6,149 bases of DNA from JAYKGU01 sp035285585 (GTDB taxonomy: Bacteria; Cyanobacteriota; Cyanobacteriia; CAKZMO01). Below are positions 5,723 to 6,149 of this stretch, in pieces (positions within the stretch are counted from its first letter, which is position 1; every line of letters begins with the position of its first letter). Location of the stretch: NCBI GenBank assembly GCA_035285585.1, contig JAYKGU010000237.1, positions 1 through 6,149 of the forward strand, written 5' to 3'. A program made the position numbers and the translations under genes. The notes under the pieces are model-generated. The model was not told the origin of the DNA and did no database searches. It saw only the letters and a list, made by a program, of their open reading frames with translations.

Positions 5723-6149
5723 CTAGACCAGGGCCGGTTGGGGAATGGTGAGGTGGGGGTAGAGGGGGAAGCGATCGCACAGATTCTTCACCCGGCGGCG
5801 GCAGCCCTGGGCAATTGGTTCTTCTTCGGGAGTTAAGAGGCGATCGGCGATGATGTCGGCGATTTCGGTGAATTCCGCCGTGCCCATTCCGCGCGTAGTC
5901 ATCGCCGGGGAGCCAAGCCGCAGACCGCTGGTAACAAAGGGCGATTCGGGGTCGAAGGGCACAGTATTCTTATTAGCGGTGATGTTCACGCCGCTCACCA
6001 ACTGGTCGGCCATCTTACCCGTCATGCCGATGGAGCGCAGATCCACCAGAATCAGGTGGTTGTCGGTGCCGCCAGAGACGATTTTGAAGCCCCGGCTTTG
6101 CAACTGCCGACCCAGGGCCTGGGCATTTTCAATCACCTGGGCCGAGTAG
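5723..6149 (-). CDS. glyA: Serine hydroxymethyltransferase, C-terminal third (start outside window)
   Basis: GlyA is the cytosolic pyridoxal-phosphate enzyme that interconverts serine and glycine while loading one-carbon units onto tetrahydrofolate. The frame is open to the right edge, and the TAG stop is at 5723-5725. The visible 141 residues are about a third of the roughly 420-430 usual. An internal GTG at 6136 is not the start; the residues before it (YSAQV) continue the conserved helix. Family landmarks are GGTDNHLILVDL, ITANKNTVPFDPESPF and VTSGLRLGSPAMTTRG. The Arg of SGLRLG (codon 5918-5920) corresponds to the carboxylate-binding arginine, Arg363 in Escherichia coli. The PLP lysine lies outside the window. 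The C-terminus (FPLYPHLTIPQPALV) is intact. A strong terminator follows, so it is probably transcribed separately from the transferase. Confidence 0.97.
   Translation of the reverse strand, partial: YSAQVIENAQALGRQLQSRGFKIVSGGTDNHLILVDLRSIGMTGKMADQLVSGVNITANKNTVPFDPESPFVTSGLRLGSPAMTTRGMGTAEFTEIADIIADRLLTPEEEPIAQGCRRRVKNLCDRFPLYPHLTIPQPALV

Larger units (their letters stand above)
449..5778. repeat. HIP1 octamers (GCGATCGC), 12 dispersed copies
   Basis: Exact copies start at 449, 784, 1086, 1589, 1796, 2097, 2459, 3303, 4151, 4171, 5343 and 5771. About 0.1 would be expected by chance in this length of even-composition DNA. This highly iterated palindrome is a hallmark of many cyanobacterial genomes. 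All 12 lie inside the large coding regions, none in intergenic DNA. These are single dispersed octamers, not an array. Confidence 0.95.

Noticed and set aside
6134..6136. GTG as start of a short 137-residue gene
   Set aside because: It is an internal valine of glyA; the frame is open to the edge and the protein begins in the middle of the family alignment.

Overview
This is ordinary-looking chromosomal DNA from a cyanobacterium. The clearest sign is the octamer GCGATCGC (HIP1), present 12 times in about 6.1 kb, far above chance. The gene content also fits: a cyanobacterial-type CinA, a WecA-type sugar-phosphate transferase beside glyA, and an arginine-tailed small protein of a kind I associate with cyanobacteria. 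The GC-rich, HIP1-dense DNA would suit a Leptolyngbya/Nodosilinea/Phormidium-like filamentous lineage, but that placement is a guess.

Layout, left to right. Positions 1-1330 (+) hold the C-terminal 442 residues of a proline-rich, probably largely disordered protein of unknown function; its N-terminus lies outside the window. It converges on a minus-strand block that fills the rest. Read in its own direction (right to left), that block is: the C-terminal third of glyA (serine hydroxymethyltransferase, cut by the right edge); a strong intrinsic terminator; a promoter region; a WecA/TagO/Rfe-type polyprenyl-phosphate sugar-1-phosphate transferase; cinA; a 156-base control region with two candidate promoters; a 45-residue small protein; aroQ (type II 3-dehydroquinase); and larE (sulfur transferase for the nickel-pincer cofactor).

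Two transcription units are likely on the minus strand after the glyA terminator: transferase-cinA, and small protein-aroQ-larE. The recognised genes belong to different core processes: one-carbon metabolism, cell-surface glycan initiation, pyridine-nucleotide salvage, the shikimate pathway and sulfur transfer. I see no shared pathway, so the grouping looks like housekeeping co-transcription.

I found no mobile element, CRISPR array, tRNA/rRNA, defence cassette or convincing new system. The items most worth a second look are the 45-residue protein at 2766-2903, the proline-rich protein at the left edge, the three-cysteine (probably iron-sulfur type) LarE, and the hairpin that covers the ribosome-binding region of aroQ.
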